From assembly GCA_021432605.1 (NCBI GenBank), contig MU271148.1, positions 1,123,362 to 1,187,361 on the forward strand: DNA of 64,000 bases, given 5' to 3'. The notes under the pieces were generated by a model. The model saw only the letters and a program-made list of their open reading frames with translations. It did no database searches and was not told where the DNA came from. Source of the stretch: Coniochaeta sp. PMI_546. Lineage: Eukaryota; Ascomycota; Sordariomycetes; Coniochaetales; Coniochaetaceae. Positions 1-10,376 of the stretch are shown here, piece by piece; position 1 is the stretch's first letter, and each line of letters starts with the position of its first letter. Both the position numbers and the translations under genes were made by a program.

Positions 1-613
1 GCGCAGTCGAGACTGCTCCTGTTAGCACAAGTTAGTGTCCTTGCTCGCACGTCGGGATGGCTGTCCACTCATAAACTCCCCAAAGGAGAATCAAGATTCG
101 GTGAGCGTCCCAGTTTGTGTAGACCGCCGGTGGTTATATCGTGCCGGTGGTAAACCTTGCACGGGTACTGTAAATGCAGAAGGAAAAGCTTCTCCCCCCA
201 GCCTTGGGAAACACACAGGCCCCTGGCGACGAGCAACCTGCCCCGGCCTGCGTACGAAGGTGCTGTATAAGATCCAACGACGCAACACGCCGCAACAAGC
301 TTGAGAGGTCGTCTATACATATCCTTATCTTCTCGTCGGTTTCTGATTGCTATTGCACTCATCGTACACTTATTATCATTCAACTTTCTCCACCCTCCCA
401 GAGAATCTTCAGATACAGACTTTGTATCTCGGTCGAACCTGCCACCCTTTGAAGTCCTGACTGTGCTAGGTTAGAACTTAGGTCCCGGGTCGCGGAATAT
501 CAAGAGACACTTCCAGAGGTATCCATGTGCTCTTGGATCTGCGTTCATTGTATATCCACTCACAGTATCTACGTTTGTAGTATCTGATTATCCTCCCAAG
601 CCTCCAACCCCAC
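1..613. other. gene-poor left edge
   Basis: Only short overlapping reading frames occur on both strands, without a recognisable domain or a consistent splice pattern. I see nothing I can name. The last 100 bases presumably carry the promoter of the small gene that starts at 614. Confidence 0.4.
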
Positions 614-917
614 ATGACATCGACCTCGGCTGTTCACTACTTGAACAGCACTGGCACTGGCAAGTAAGCCACTACCGCTGAAGATCCTGTTGAGTAAAGC
701 TGATGTGCTTAGTTTCATCTACTAATCTCCCTCGAGCAGCTGTGATAATGTGCAAGCTTCTCCAAGACCGACCTTCGATGTGCCGTCCGACTACTCGTAC
801 ACCATTCGGCAGTATTTGGAGGAGCCCACCGAACCCCGCAGACAGGGGTTGACTCCAAGTCTGGCTCGAGAGCGGATGGCGGCGATCATCGACCCACTGG
901 TTGCCCAGGCTCAGTGA
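614..917 (+). CDS. small two-exon hypothetical protein, 75 aa
   Basis: Exon 1 is 614-663 and exon 2 is 740-917. The 76-nt intron starts GTAAGC, has ACTAATC near its 3' end and closes with GAGCAG. The joined frame starts MTSTSAVHYLN and ends DPLVAQAQ. It is hydrophilic, with no signal peptide or membrane segment and with acidic and basic patches near its C-terminus (EEPTEPRRQ). I do not recognise the family. The good branch site, frame-restoring splice and normal codon use argue for a real gene; the short length keeps confidence moderate. It lies just upstream of a decayed argininosuccinate synthase copy on the same strand. Confidence 0.5.
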
Positions 918-1330
918 TTTGTCTTGGTGTGATTTATTAGAAACTATACTATCTCGTTTAATTCCTTTATTTCTAACGTGTTTATAAAGTAATTAATAAT
1001 AATTCTTTATCTACGCTCTTAAGTTCACTAGATCTCACAAGTATCATTACGCGAACTTTAAAATGATTATGATCGGACCCGGATCTGATCAGAGAATGAA
1101 GAAGGAACCCCAGGATAGCGTTACGATTTGAGGCCCTGCATCGCAAATCCGACCCTCTAATTAATATCCGTCCTTTCAGCTCCCATCGAAGAAGTCATCG
1201 AGGATACGCATGGACTACATGTCGTGACGCTCAATATCACTGCGCTGCGGTTTCGAGACTAGACAAAATAATAATCAGCACTTATATCTTGCTGAACCTT
1301 GGATTGGTTTTAAACTGACATAATACCAGG
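918..1330. other. AT-rich spacer
   Basis: The stretch from about 930 to 1070 is strongly AT-rich (runs such as TAATTAATAATAATT) and fits a 3' flank or spacer. At 1180-1260 a short open stretch reads PIEEVIEDTHGLHVV and stops in frame. It does not match the synthase relic that follows, and I cannot assign it. Confidence 0.35.
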
Positions 1331-1958
1331 AATCGGACGTGAGTCGAGGTTCACCGGTGAGTCTGCGCCCAGGGCATCTACTGCTGTCAGCTCTGTCATT
1401 TGCTAACAACTTCCAAGTCTGAAGAGCAGGGGCTGTTACGGTATGCCATTCGATATAGACAGATGAATGCATATTTTCCAAACCGCGTCTACAGATACCC
1501 CAGGCCTCACCATACTCCCAGGTCCATCTAGACCTGGAAGGCCACGTTATGGACTCTAAGTTCCGCGCCATTCGCGACCGTCACTTACGACTGGTCTACC
1601 GCTATCTACAACGGTGAGTTCTCCACCCGCGCTCTGCCAAATCTGAACACCCGGACCCGTAAATTAGGCATGTACTTCACGGCCGAGCGTGAGTTTGTCG
1701 AGCACGCTATAAAGTTCTCGCAGCATCAGTTCGAGGGCAAGGTCGACCTCGTCGCCTACAAGGGGCTGCGCCTACGTCGTCGGCCGCTCTAGCGCGACCT
1801 CTAACCTCTATTCCGAGGACGAGAGCAGCATGGACACGCTTGATATGAACTGGACGCCGCAGGACACCACCGGTTTTATCGCGATCCAGGGCATCAGGAT
1901 CCAGAAGTACGGCGAGCGCAAGATCAAGGATGGCGAGCCTCGGCACATGAAGACTTGA
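1331..1958 (+). pseudogene. argininosuccinate synthase relic, C-terminal third
   Basis: Argininosuccinate synthase joins citrulline and aspartate in arginine synthesis. Readable blocks, in order, are RFTG then LKSRGCY (about 1345-1440), TPGLTIL (1495-1520), HLDLEGHVMDSKFRAIRD (1526-1579), TYDWSTAIYN, MYFTAEREFVEHAIKFSQ (1670-1723), and VGRSSATSNLYSEDESSMD followed by DTTGFIAIQ and IQKYGERK to a stop at 1956-1958. These match the end of the fungal enzyme. Old intron positions survive at 1441-1494 and 1614-1667. The blocks lie in different frames: shifts near 1520 and 1582, and an extra G near 1755. The N-terminal ATP-binding part is absent. So this is a truncated, frameshifted copy; an intact gene must sit elsewhere if the organism makes arginine. 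Confidence 0.8.
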
Positions 1959-2173
1959 TTCTCCCAGGGCCTGTTGGGTGGGTTCCTCACGTAGTTCATA
2001 AGGGATGGCTCTCTAGCCGATACGACGTCTTAAGTTGTTTGACAGGTTTCTCAGCTTTACTGTTCGCGGCGTTCTTGGAGTCAGATATAATTCATCCTTA
2101 CGTTTTGACACTCTCACGAGACAAGTACGCGACCCGTTATGCTACGCGACTCGATTTACAAGTACGTTACCCA

Positions 2174-3056
2174 TTACCGCTGCTTATGCCTTCTCATCCA
2201 TTCCTTCTCATCCAATATGTGTATATATCTCCCGGTCACGGAATCGACCATCAATTCCTCCGGTCTTAAAGCCGATGCATCCCCCAGACATTCTAGCGCA
2301 AGCGCCGTGGCCTCCAGAATCTCTTCTCGCCATCCCATCAACCGACGATGCACCTGTTCGATGTAATCATGTATGGTAAGAAACCCGCGCTCCCCCTTAG
2401 CCTCAACTATAAACTTGACCCTCTCGGCAGAGTCCAACGGTCGTTCCACCCCGCAGCATTTGAGGAGATGCCACGTGTCCTCCCCGTTTTCATCAGGATA
2501 CAACCCCAGGTCCGAATGCCACCCCCCGGTCGGGTCGTCCGGGGGTGCACCGGGGAGCGGACCAATACGTGTTTGCGCGGGATCCACATTTATCCCCGTA
2601 ACCGGGTAGTCTGGGTAATAATGCCCCTCATGCGCTTGTAGCCAGTTCTTCCCAGAGGTCGAGCTCATTGACTTCGACGATGATGGAAGAGACTTTTGGC
2701 TCTACGAGGGACTCCTGAGAGATAGGATGCCAGCTGCCGCTACTTCTGCCGGCGGTACCGTTGCCCGACAACGTTGGCTGGTAGTAAGGCTCGTCGGGCG
2801 GAAGGTTTGGGCTGATCTTACGGTGCGCCATGACGGAGTTGGAGGTCTCGAGGGGCCCATTGAGCGACCAGCGGAGGCGGTGGAGCGAGAGGCTAGAACA
2901 GATAAGAGTTGGAACCAAGTGGTATACTCGACACGTAACGCACCTGACTACTGGAAAAGTAATGGCCTCCCCTGGCTTTGCATGACCAGCGGCGTCAAAA
3001 AGAGTCTCGAAAGAGGGGAATTCAGAAGTAGCCGTAGTAGCCGAGGGAGAGGCCAT
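2174..3056 (-). CDS. conserved-looking hypothetical protein, 3 exons, 257 aa
   Basis: On the minus strand exons are 3056-2944, 2892-2706 and 2647-2174. Intron 1 (51 nt, GTGCGT..CTAG) is in frame. Intron 2 (58 nt, GTAGAG..GAAG) is weak but exactly joins the two reading frames; without it the gene carries a frame break between 2631 and 2701. The protein starts MASPSATTATSEFPSFE; an upstream in-frame ATG at 3083 is possible. It has an acidic, Trp-rich middle (GWHSDLGLYPDENGEDTWHLL) and a helical charged end (EKEWMRRHKQR). There is no signal peptide, membrane span or catalytic motif I recognise. Cytosolic by default. Confidence 0.55.
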
Positions 3057-4226
3057 GGCTGCTTCGTCGGTTTGTCGGCACAACGCGTGTAGTAGGCGTT
3101 GTAAAAGTTGTCTTGTCCTCGATCTCTTAGCTGAAAATGTATCAAGGAACTAGGCGGTGTGGTTTACCGGTATGAGTCTAAATAAGGTAAGGTAGTAGGT
3201 ACCTTAGTCAACACAAGGTACCTAGTCAAGACAAGCTCCACCAGGATAAGGTACCCTATTTATAAGGTACCTGATACTGGTAGTTTGCGTCTACCGTAGT
3301 TGGAAGGTGGGGCCCATTGGATGTCCCTTTCGGATAACGATTTAATGCCCTAGCGGAAGGCGTGCCACCTATCCCTTGGAGGGTTACAGGACAGTCAAGC
3401 TTAACCAACAGAAAACGAAAAGTCTACCTTAGCTACCTTGAGATGACCAGTCGGAGTGCTGCCATATACACAGTTCCATTGGTGCAGATTCCGGTAAGAG
3501 GATTAACGACGAAACTTACTGAGATCCTGGGTTCCAACTTCACCCTGCCTCGGGCAATGTTTGGTGTGGTTCGCCATATCAACATGGCAGTGGCCATCGG
3601 CGGTTTACAACTAGAAGACGAGTTCGGATCTTCCTCGGTACGGTCTCGGCGGTTTATGCTCGGTGTGGTTGTGCGTTTCCCTTCCCCCGAAGGGCATCGA
3701 GTCCATCTTTCTACACTTGCGGAAGTTGTATCAACAACGGGAAGTCGGTCTCGCAATCAATGGCGGACGCACTTTCATCGAAACTCAAAACGAGACCAGG
3801 TCGACTTAGAACAGAATCTGGTAGGGCAATATTTTGAGCCAGGTCGTCTGCCGCCGAGGTCCTAACGCCTTACCCGAGTCCCGGTGCCAAATATAGTACG
3901 TCTTCCAGACAGAATCTATGTCTTATCATACATATAGCTTCTCTCTTTGCCAGACTCCGAGCAATTCTTAGCAGACGCATGAACCCAAAGGGAGCGCTAC
4001 TCGTGCAACCTCGTCGTACCAACAAACTGGCTGTTGGCAGCGCAGTGTCCGCGGCACGATACTGGCTAATGTCGAGTTTATATGTCATATATTGCGACCC
4101 CTCTGGAAAAATTCTACACGAAAGTTCATCTGCTGTGGTCAGGAGACGCAACGATGATCAACTAAGGACTTCGCAACTACTGCCGATTCTTGTGCAACAA
4201 TCAGGACAACACTCATCACTCATTGC
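3057..4226. other. intergenic region with AGGTACCT repeats
   Basis: An open stretch of 167 codons on the plus strand (3362-3865) and one of 107 codons opposite (3433-3756) have no recognisable domain and I do not call either. The notable content is the AGGTACCT cluster at 3197-3272. The right end is the 3' flank of the carboxylesterase gene. Confidence 0.4.
3197..3272. repeat. cluster of the palindrome AGGTACCT
   Basis: Exact copies lie at 3197-3204, 3216-3223 and 3265-3272, with a near copy (AGGTACCC) at 3248. Single exact copies recur between genes at 40219-40226, 51495-51502 and 55642-55649. One copy per 65 kb is expected by chance. All six exact copies are non-coding. Function is unknown: protein-binding site or simple repeat are both possible. 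Confidence 0.6.
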
Positions 4227-5746
4227 TCATTGCTCGTGCAACATTGCGCTACAACTCTCATCCATCTCCTTCGTATCCACCATCCTCGCCGGAATTCCAT
4301 TCCCGAACTCGACAACCCGTCCTCCATCAGCCTCTTCCGTTGAAGCCCAGCCCTCAAACGACATCGTCGTCCCCGCCGTCGCCACAAACTCCACCCACGC
4401 ATCCTGCATCGCCGAGCTTGTCATCTCCTCAAGCTCCGTCGACTCACCGCGGTACATACCATGCGTGCCAAACACCAGCGGCAGCTCAGAGCCATGCCAA
4501 GCGCCCATCCAACCCCTCGAACTGACATTCGAGAAGTTCCCGGCGTACAGATACCGATATACCGGCCCTGTGCGAGCCGCGACGCGCGCCTTGGCCGCCT
4601 GGTAGGTCGGACAGAAGAAGTAGACCATTGTCATCTGGTCAGCCAGCTCCACATCCACCCCCTTGGGGCTGTACGGGACGAACAAGTTGCCGTCCTGCGC
4701 ATTGCTGCCGATCAGCGCCGGGAGTCTGGCTATCTGCCCCGCCTGCGCGAGGGCGGTGTAGTTCGCGAACACGGTACGGTTGTCTACCACGGGGGAAAAG
4801 GTGATGAGGGGCACCGAGCCGGCACGGTAGTAGTTGTGCATGAATTCCTCGATGGCGTGGGCGTCGACGAGACGCATGCAGGACAGCTCCTCGGCCGGAG
4901 AGAGATTACCGCAGCCGAACTGGGAGGCGATGAATGTGAAGTTAGCGTGTGCCGAGTCGTATGTCAGGATGTCGATGAACTCGTTGCCCGAGTCCAGGAT
5001 GACGCTGTTCAGGATGGGGTCGTCTCTGTAAACGTAGGTGTAGTAGCCTATGGCGACAGCCCCAGAGCTCTGGCCCCAAGCACCGATGCGTCGTGGATCG
5101 CCTCCGAAGGCGGCGATGTTGTCGCGTACCCATTCTATGGCTAGTCGTTGGTCTAGAAGACCGACATTCTGCTCTTCTCCAGGCAGACCTGGGAAACCCA
5201 AGGAAACCCAAAAATGTTGTCCCGGTGGTTAAAGGATACGACTATGTGGCTCTTCGACCGCTGTATCCACTGGTCTGGTAACAGGTACGGGGTGTCAACA
5301 CCGCCGGCAAGGAAAGCGCCACCATAGAAGAAGACCAGGACGGGAAGCTTCTTCGTGGTCGTGCCACGCGGCGCCCAGATGCTGAGAGTGAGACAGTCCT
5401 CACTAATGGATCCAGTTGTGTTTAGACCACCGAGGTTGAACTCCAGTACATCGTCGATGATGATGCTGGGGAGATCGCTAAGATATTGCATGCAGCTGGG
5501 GCCTGGATTCGTCGCGTTCAGCTCTACGAATGGCAAAGCCATCTGTGGAGGCGAAAAGCGTAGGTCTTTGAGGGGTGCTCGTGCGTAAGGGATGCCGAGG
5601 AACTGGCGCACGACCGGTGATGTGCTGTCAACCTTGCCATGGATCATGCCGCCCGTGGTCTGAACAGTCAGGTCGGCATCACAAGGCAACGAGCTTGCAA
5701 AGGCCCTGATGAAGACTACTACGAAGACCGACAGAGAGAACCGCAT
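4227..5746 (-). pseudogene. secreted type-B carboxylesterase, frame broken
   Basis: Family: alpha/beta-hydrolase carboxylesterase/lipase, PF00135. The start at 5746 (MRFSLSVFVVVFIRAFASS) gives a signal peptide. The N-terminal frame holds the usual TTGGMIHGK, FLGIPYA, SEDCLTLSIWAP, FFYGGAFLAGG and NIFGFP blocks. The second frame, from about 5190, holds NVGLLDQRLAIEWVRDNIAAF, the nucleophile elbow GQSSG and the catalytic His in GAWHGSELPLVFG. The acid position reads GSNAQDGN, where Glu is usual. The frame changes inside a 10-bp tandem duplication (GGAAACCCAA at 5192-5201 and 5202-5211), and no intron explains it. Total length, about 505 aa, is normal. A recent pseudogene or an assembly error would look the same. 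Confidence 0.8.
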
Positions 5747-6886
5747 TACAGCCGAGATCGACGTCCACACAGTCGGGGCTTCTAGCAATGGCAAGCATGC
5801 CTACACTTGGTTGATGATAGTTATTTAATACTGCATCCTCTCTCAACAATGAATTACTCGGCGTTAACAGCATCTGATTCGGGACTGGCCGCAACAGCTG
5901 TGAAGGACATTAGCCTAAGCGGACATTGAGCACATTTGAGGGCCTTTCAGACTCGTGACCTTACTATACGAGGAAATCCCCACGACTTATTCGTGGAACT
6001 TGTGAGTTCAATTCAAACTTGATCAGACAGTATCGTAGCTTACGGACGGTGCATTACTGTTAGCATAATTCAGAGGGCGACGTGATTATCGTCTCCTAAT
6101 GAATTCTATCCTTCTAGAAACATTCTAGTAGTAATTAGCGATTTCTCTATTTGTAAGTTACCTCCTTTATCGAAAGTTTACAATGTTCACACCATCGAGT
6201 AACATCAAGTTGTGATAGGATATTTTAACTTCTAATCGTATCACCTTGGGCACCACGCCCCAACGATTGGGAAATGATTGCTGCCTCTTTCCGTGCATTC
6301 GGTGGGGTTAAAGAGAAGGTAGCTTGACAGCTCACTGTCGGCGATTCTCGAGCATAGGGTGTCGTCCAGTTACACGCGCCTCTCATAGACGATGCTAAAG
6401 TGATGCTCAACTGGCCAATACCAACGTGTCAGCCGCGTCACTGAACGGATCAACCGATTACGTCAGACGCCACGGACGGTGAATTAGGGGTTTGTGGTGT
6501 TCATGGGATCCAACTTGTGCCGTATGGCATATGAATAGCCACTGTGTTAGTGACATACACATGTGACTCTTTTACTACAAGTCATGTATCCTATTCACCA
6601 TCACTGAATGAAGCGCCATGATACTGCGAATCAAGGATGTTGGCCGATATAACATTCACATAAGCAGAAAGCCCCATGCCCAGGTCAACCTCCTTCGCAA
6701 CTTCTAACACAGCAAGAGTCATATCTCTGATACAAAGCCACAGGTTGAGGTATCAATTAACAGCCACAGCCAAATTCGTCGTTGTAGAGTCAAGTCCCGA
6801 GTCAAGTTCACAATACGTTGGTCGAAGTTCGTGACATTACAGTCAATGGTTAAGAAGTTCAAACTCATTAACTCAATCCCCGACGA
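5747..6886. other. long intergenic region
   Basis: It contains the presumptive promoter of the carboxylesterase gene and moderately AT-rich sequence (about 6080-6240). No reading frame here has a recognisable motif, and I see no repeat or RNA gene. Confidence 0.4.
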
Positions 6887-7117
6887 TTGGTAGAACCGCA
6901 GAAGCTCCTCTGCAAGTGGTACCATTACACCAAGTGCAGACAAGCTTATGGTATCGACCAGTTAGGAGCATGTAAGGAGCACGTCCTCAAGCATTACCGC
7001 AACGACGGAACACTGTTGTCTGCACTGGGCGACACAATCCCTTGCTGGTTTCTACGCTGTCCCATTGAAATTTTTGGCACTTCAAAGACAGATAGGAAGG
7101 AGAGGCCGGCTTCTTGA
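6887..7117 (+). pseudogene. truncated first copy of the C-x7-C/H-x3-H tandem family
   Basis: The readable part is LLCKWYHYTKCRQAYG, ACKEHVLKHYRN, then IPCWFLRCP. It aligns with the finger of the next two genes: C-x7-C, a W/C-K-x-H-x3-H helix and a trailing Cys. No ATG lies in frame upstream of the finger, so a 5' exon is missing or unrecognised. The frame stops at 7117 without the LLDHVLDHF segment and RDL tail seen in the other two. It is therefore a fragment, or an unusually short member whose 5' exon I cannot find. Confidence 0.55.
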
Positions 7118-7370
7118 TTACCAAATGCCACTACATTGAGACATCATATTGTCCACGATCATATGCACCTTCGCGTGCTGCTTCCAGGTGTCTGCACTGT
7201 TGACACAGTTGGAACCAAACTTCTCCAATCAACAACGCGACGATAAAGATTTCACCAGGCTGACTGGTGCTCTTGCCTGAATTTGTCGCATTCATGACAC
7301 ATAACTCAACAACTTGATGACTCTGGCTATAATTCAACGCCATAACTGTAAACCGGTACCTCCAGTTTCT

Positions 7371-7378
7371 TATATAAA
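7371..7378 (+). promoter_or_regulatory. TATA-like box for the second tandem-family gene
   Basis: TATATAAA lies about 150 bp upstream of the ATG at 7527. The third copy has a similar box at the same distance, which supports both start sites. Confidence 0.45.
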
Positions 7379-7526
7379 GAGCTGCTTCCCGCTTTTGAAG
7401 TTTTGCTTCTAACTTTAACAACCAAGAGGCCAAATCTCGATCGACCAACATCCACAGTTCGCGGGTTCGAGACAGGCTTTCAGACATCAGAACCTCAAAG
7501 ATAACGACGTTCGAGAGTAGCACACC

Positions 7527-8157
7527 ATGTCCACCAGTGTATGTTAATCCAACCCATGTTCAAGCTAGTCTTGATGACTGGTTGACCCTAACAGAATATA
7601 ACTCGAGGCAGCAGAGCAACCCAAGTGCCGGGCAAGGTTCCGCCGCATCAAACCGTTATATCGCCTTATGCCCGTTTTACCAATACTCTAGATGCAGTTA
7701 CACAAAAGAAATCATTGACGAGAGTACGCAATCGATTTTGGAGTGGAAGCAGCACATCCGAAACCACTATCCCAAAGACCCGGAGGACATACCCTTCGCT
7801 CTCCACTGCTGGATTGACTCATGTCCAAGTTCACACGTGACGGAGGCGTTTTTCAGCTCTACACCCAAGGTCTTGGATCTACATGATAATTTCAACTATC
7901 TTTTGGACCATGTGTTGGACCATTTCAGGAACGAGCCGCGCCTTAGCAGGGACGATCTCCGCAAGGATGATGATGAGATGTTGGTAACAGCCTGGCATGA
8001 GGTTTGGGACGCATACCATAACCCGAAAGTGCCTGAGAAGCATACCGAGCGGCTCCCTGAAGAAGTCTACAATGATCTCTGCAGGAGATTGGAGGTCGCT
8101 GGCTACTCCAGCAAATTGCGGGACCTCACAGAATTGCGGGAACGCCGGTATTGGTGA
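7527..8157 (+). CDS. C-x7-C/H-x3-H finger protein of unknown function (tandem copy 2)
   Basis: I place the start at ATG 7527 with a 10-nt first exon, an intron at 7537-7594 (GTGTAT..CTAACAG) and exon 2 at 7595-8157, giving about 190 aa. The body is firm, the tiny first exon less so. The finger is CPFYQYSRC, then WKQHIRNHYP with two His spaced H-x3-H, then further Cys in HCWIDSCPS. This suggests a metal-binding fold but is not a canonical C2H2 spacing. The C-terminal half holds LLDHVLDHF, an acidic DDDEML stretch, WDAYHNPK and AGYSSKLRDL, all repeated in the 8834 gene. No signal peptide or membrane segment. I do not recognise the family. Confidence 0.65.
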
Positions 8158-8833
8158 GGCGATAGCCATCAAACCTTGGTGACTCGTCGCAGCGAGTGGT
8201 TGTTCGAGACATATTCCAAAGAGGAAATTCCAGAAAAGACAACGGGAGGTGAGGCAATGTAGACTAGAGAGTTATGACACATTTCAAGACCTGATACCTC
8301 ATTTCCATGGTATCCAATGAGAAGATCTGTATGAACAATTACGTTGTGATTCATCTGAGGTAACGGGCAACAACTCATAACGTTCACCATGACACTGCGA
8401 GACTGGCTTCGCGTCAGTCTGGGTGACAATCGTATTGAGGGAACGGGAGACCTAGCTTGCTAGACAGCAAGCTGAGGTTTGGCTGATTCTTCTAAATCTA
8501 TGCTCTCAGCTTGAGTCCTTTTCAATTGTGAATCCCTGTTTATTGGATGAAGTGCTATTGTGATATTTACTTGACTAATATTCTTGGCCGGCACCAATTT
8601 CCAGTTGTTGATTGTAGCACCAACTGGTTGAGTGCCAGAAGTTATTAAGTGCGACAGCTTCCAAGCTAATTATAAATACAAGGACAAACCTACGGACCCT
8701 CCATGTCCAGTCTGATCCTCTTCTGAGCAGATCTGGCTTGAGCTCGATCTGTTCGACGCATCTATCACGGCTCTATTGAAACGCATCGTCAAGCTCAAAG
8801 AATTGAAATTCGCATTGCAGCGTAACCACGGAA
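8158..8833. other. spacer between tandem-family copies
   Basis: It carries the 3' flank of copy 2 and the promoter of copy 3. Apart from the TATA-like box at 8671 nothing is recognised. No residual repeat unit marking the duplication breakpoint is evident by eye. Confidence 0.4.
8671..8678 (+). promoter_or_regulatory. TATA-like box for the third tandem-family gene
   Basis: TATAAATA is 156 bp upstream of the ATG at 8834, comparable to the box of the paralogue upstream. Confidence 0.45.
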
Positions 8834-9873
8834 ATGGCATTCCATCCAGGTGGTGGTGGTCCCTCCGACAACATGCCTGCTGCAGCCCAGCCGGTTGATG
8901 CAGTGACACCCGTTGATTACGGCATCAATCCCTCGGACGTGATGCTGAATAACCTTGTCGTAAATGTTTGCAGCCTCAGAACTTCGAGACATTGCCAACT
9001 CTTACTGATGATATCTGAGCTAGAGATACGCAGCGTACTGGATTCCTCCAGGACGCTGGCCGTTCGTTGCTGGCTGCCCCTTGTGGCCTTACGTCAAATG
9101 CCGGAAGATGATGACCATCATAACTGAAGCTGACGAGGATGCTTGGAAATCCCATGTTCGTTCCCATTGGACACGATGGCCATACCAAGCGAACTGTCCA
9201 TTCACGATTTTACATACGGGCGGTAATAGGGGTAATTGGAAGAGCATCGGGTGGGACTGGGAAGCTTCCAGCGACGACGCTCGAGCATCTAGGGAGACTG
9301 GGGAATTAGAGGAGACAAGAATGGGAGGAGACCGAAGAATGGGAGGAGACCGAAGAATGGGAGGAGACCGAAGAATGGGAAGACATCGAAGAATGGGAGG
9401 AGACCGAAGAATCAGAAGAGACTCAAAGTTTGGATGAGGAAACATCACTTCAGGCCTTATCGAATGACGACGACGACGGGACGGCGGAAGAGGCAATGGA
9501 CGTAAGTGAACACGTCTCATCGAGGTGGGAGAACTACGACCGCCTGCTGGACCACGTCCTGGACCACTTCAAAGCACCCAACCGGCCACCACGATGTTAC
9601 GTTGACAATAACGACGAGGAGGTGGTGATCGGGGTGTGGCCGCAGATCTACGACGCATATTACCCTAAAGGCAGCGCGGTCGGCCAGCCGCTGAACACCG
9701 AAGAATTCGAGCACTTCGCTGGCATCCTGCGGAACGCAGGTTATGACCCTAGATTTCGTGATCTTGTATTTATGTATTATCCCTCGAGTTCTGCGGCCTC
9801 TGCAAGTCTTGATGACGCACAGACGTTTCATTTGGGTGCTTCCTCCCCTGAGCCAATGCAGGGGCTAGAGTAG
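8834..9873 (+). pseudogene. C-x7-C/H-x3-H finger protein with acidic repeat (tandem copy 3), frame shifted
   Basis: Exon 1 is 8834-8959 (MAFHPGGGGPSDNMPAAA). A 64-nt intron, 8960-9023, has CTGAT and CTAG at its end. Exon 2 opens RYAAYWIPPGRWPFVAG, then the finger CPLWPYVKC with AWKSHVRSHW. It then enters an 18-bp repeat array (9319-9426), whose sensible translation is the acidic EEWEET repeat. That translation is one frame away from the finger: the first unit junction (near 9316-9318) is two bases shorter than the others. Downstream, the array frame continues through LLDHVLDHF, WPQIYDAYYPK and AGYDPRFRDL to the stop at 9873. Either this copy is a recent pseudogene, or length change in the repeat switches the frame. 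Confidence 0.6.
9319..9426 (+). repeat. 18-bp tandem minisatellite, six units, inside copy 3
   Basis: The unit is GAATGGGAGGAGACCGAA. Units 1-3 and 5 are near-identical, unit 4 has GAAGACATC and unit 6 has TCAGAAGAGACTCAA. In the frame of the downstream coding part it encodes EWEETE repeats, an acidic, Trp-containing, probably disordered linker. Repeat number is likely to vary between strains. Confidence 0.85.
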
Positions 9874-10376
9874 GGAAAGGGGACATGTTTTTGGGAGTAG
9901 AAGATGAAGAACATGACGAAGGTGAACAGGACGGTAGGGGCGAGCGATACAGGGTTTTTTTTATCATTTTCAAGAGTTTGTCCCTTTCTAGGGGTAGAGG
10001 AGGGGAGTGCTCACCACAGGGTGAGATACTCATTTGCCAGCCCTAATCGTTTGCCACGCAATATTAGGCCAAACCACTTTTTTGGAAATTGCTAGGCTTC
10101 TGAGAGTCATGATATATTGGATGTGAGGTCCTCTGGAAATTGGTGATGCAACTGAATAAATCCATGCTGAGATGGCGAAGTGTATATATGAGTATAAGAC
10201 TATCATCTTCCCAAAGGAGAATGACGAAGATCCCTAGTGTCTGACGAGATGCAACTCAGGGGCCACGTTTATCACCCGTACACGACGCCGACGTGTGTAT
10301 TCCTGTCGAAGATGTACCTACGGATTCCTTAGTCGGGAATCCGGCATCTGTCGATGATATCAATACCAGTCTCCTC
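9874..10376. other. intergenic region
   Basis: Convergent 3' flanks of the tandem-family gene and the minus-strand secreted-protein gene. No feature recognised. Confidence 0.4.

Noticed and set aside
3362-3865. 167-codon open frame in the intergenic region
   Set aside because: No recognisable domain, an equally open frame on the other strand, and no splice or promoter support.
4461-5144. Open frame of 227 codons opposite the carboxylesterase gene
   Set aside because: Antisense shadow of a GC-biased gene; no motif, and the opposite strand encodes GQSSG and other family blocks.
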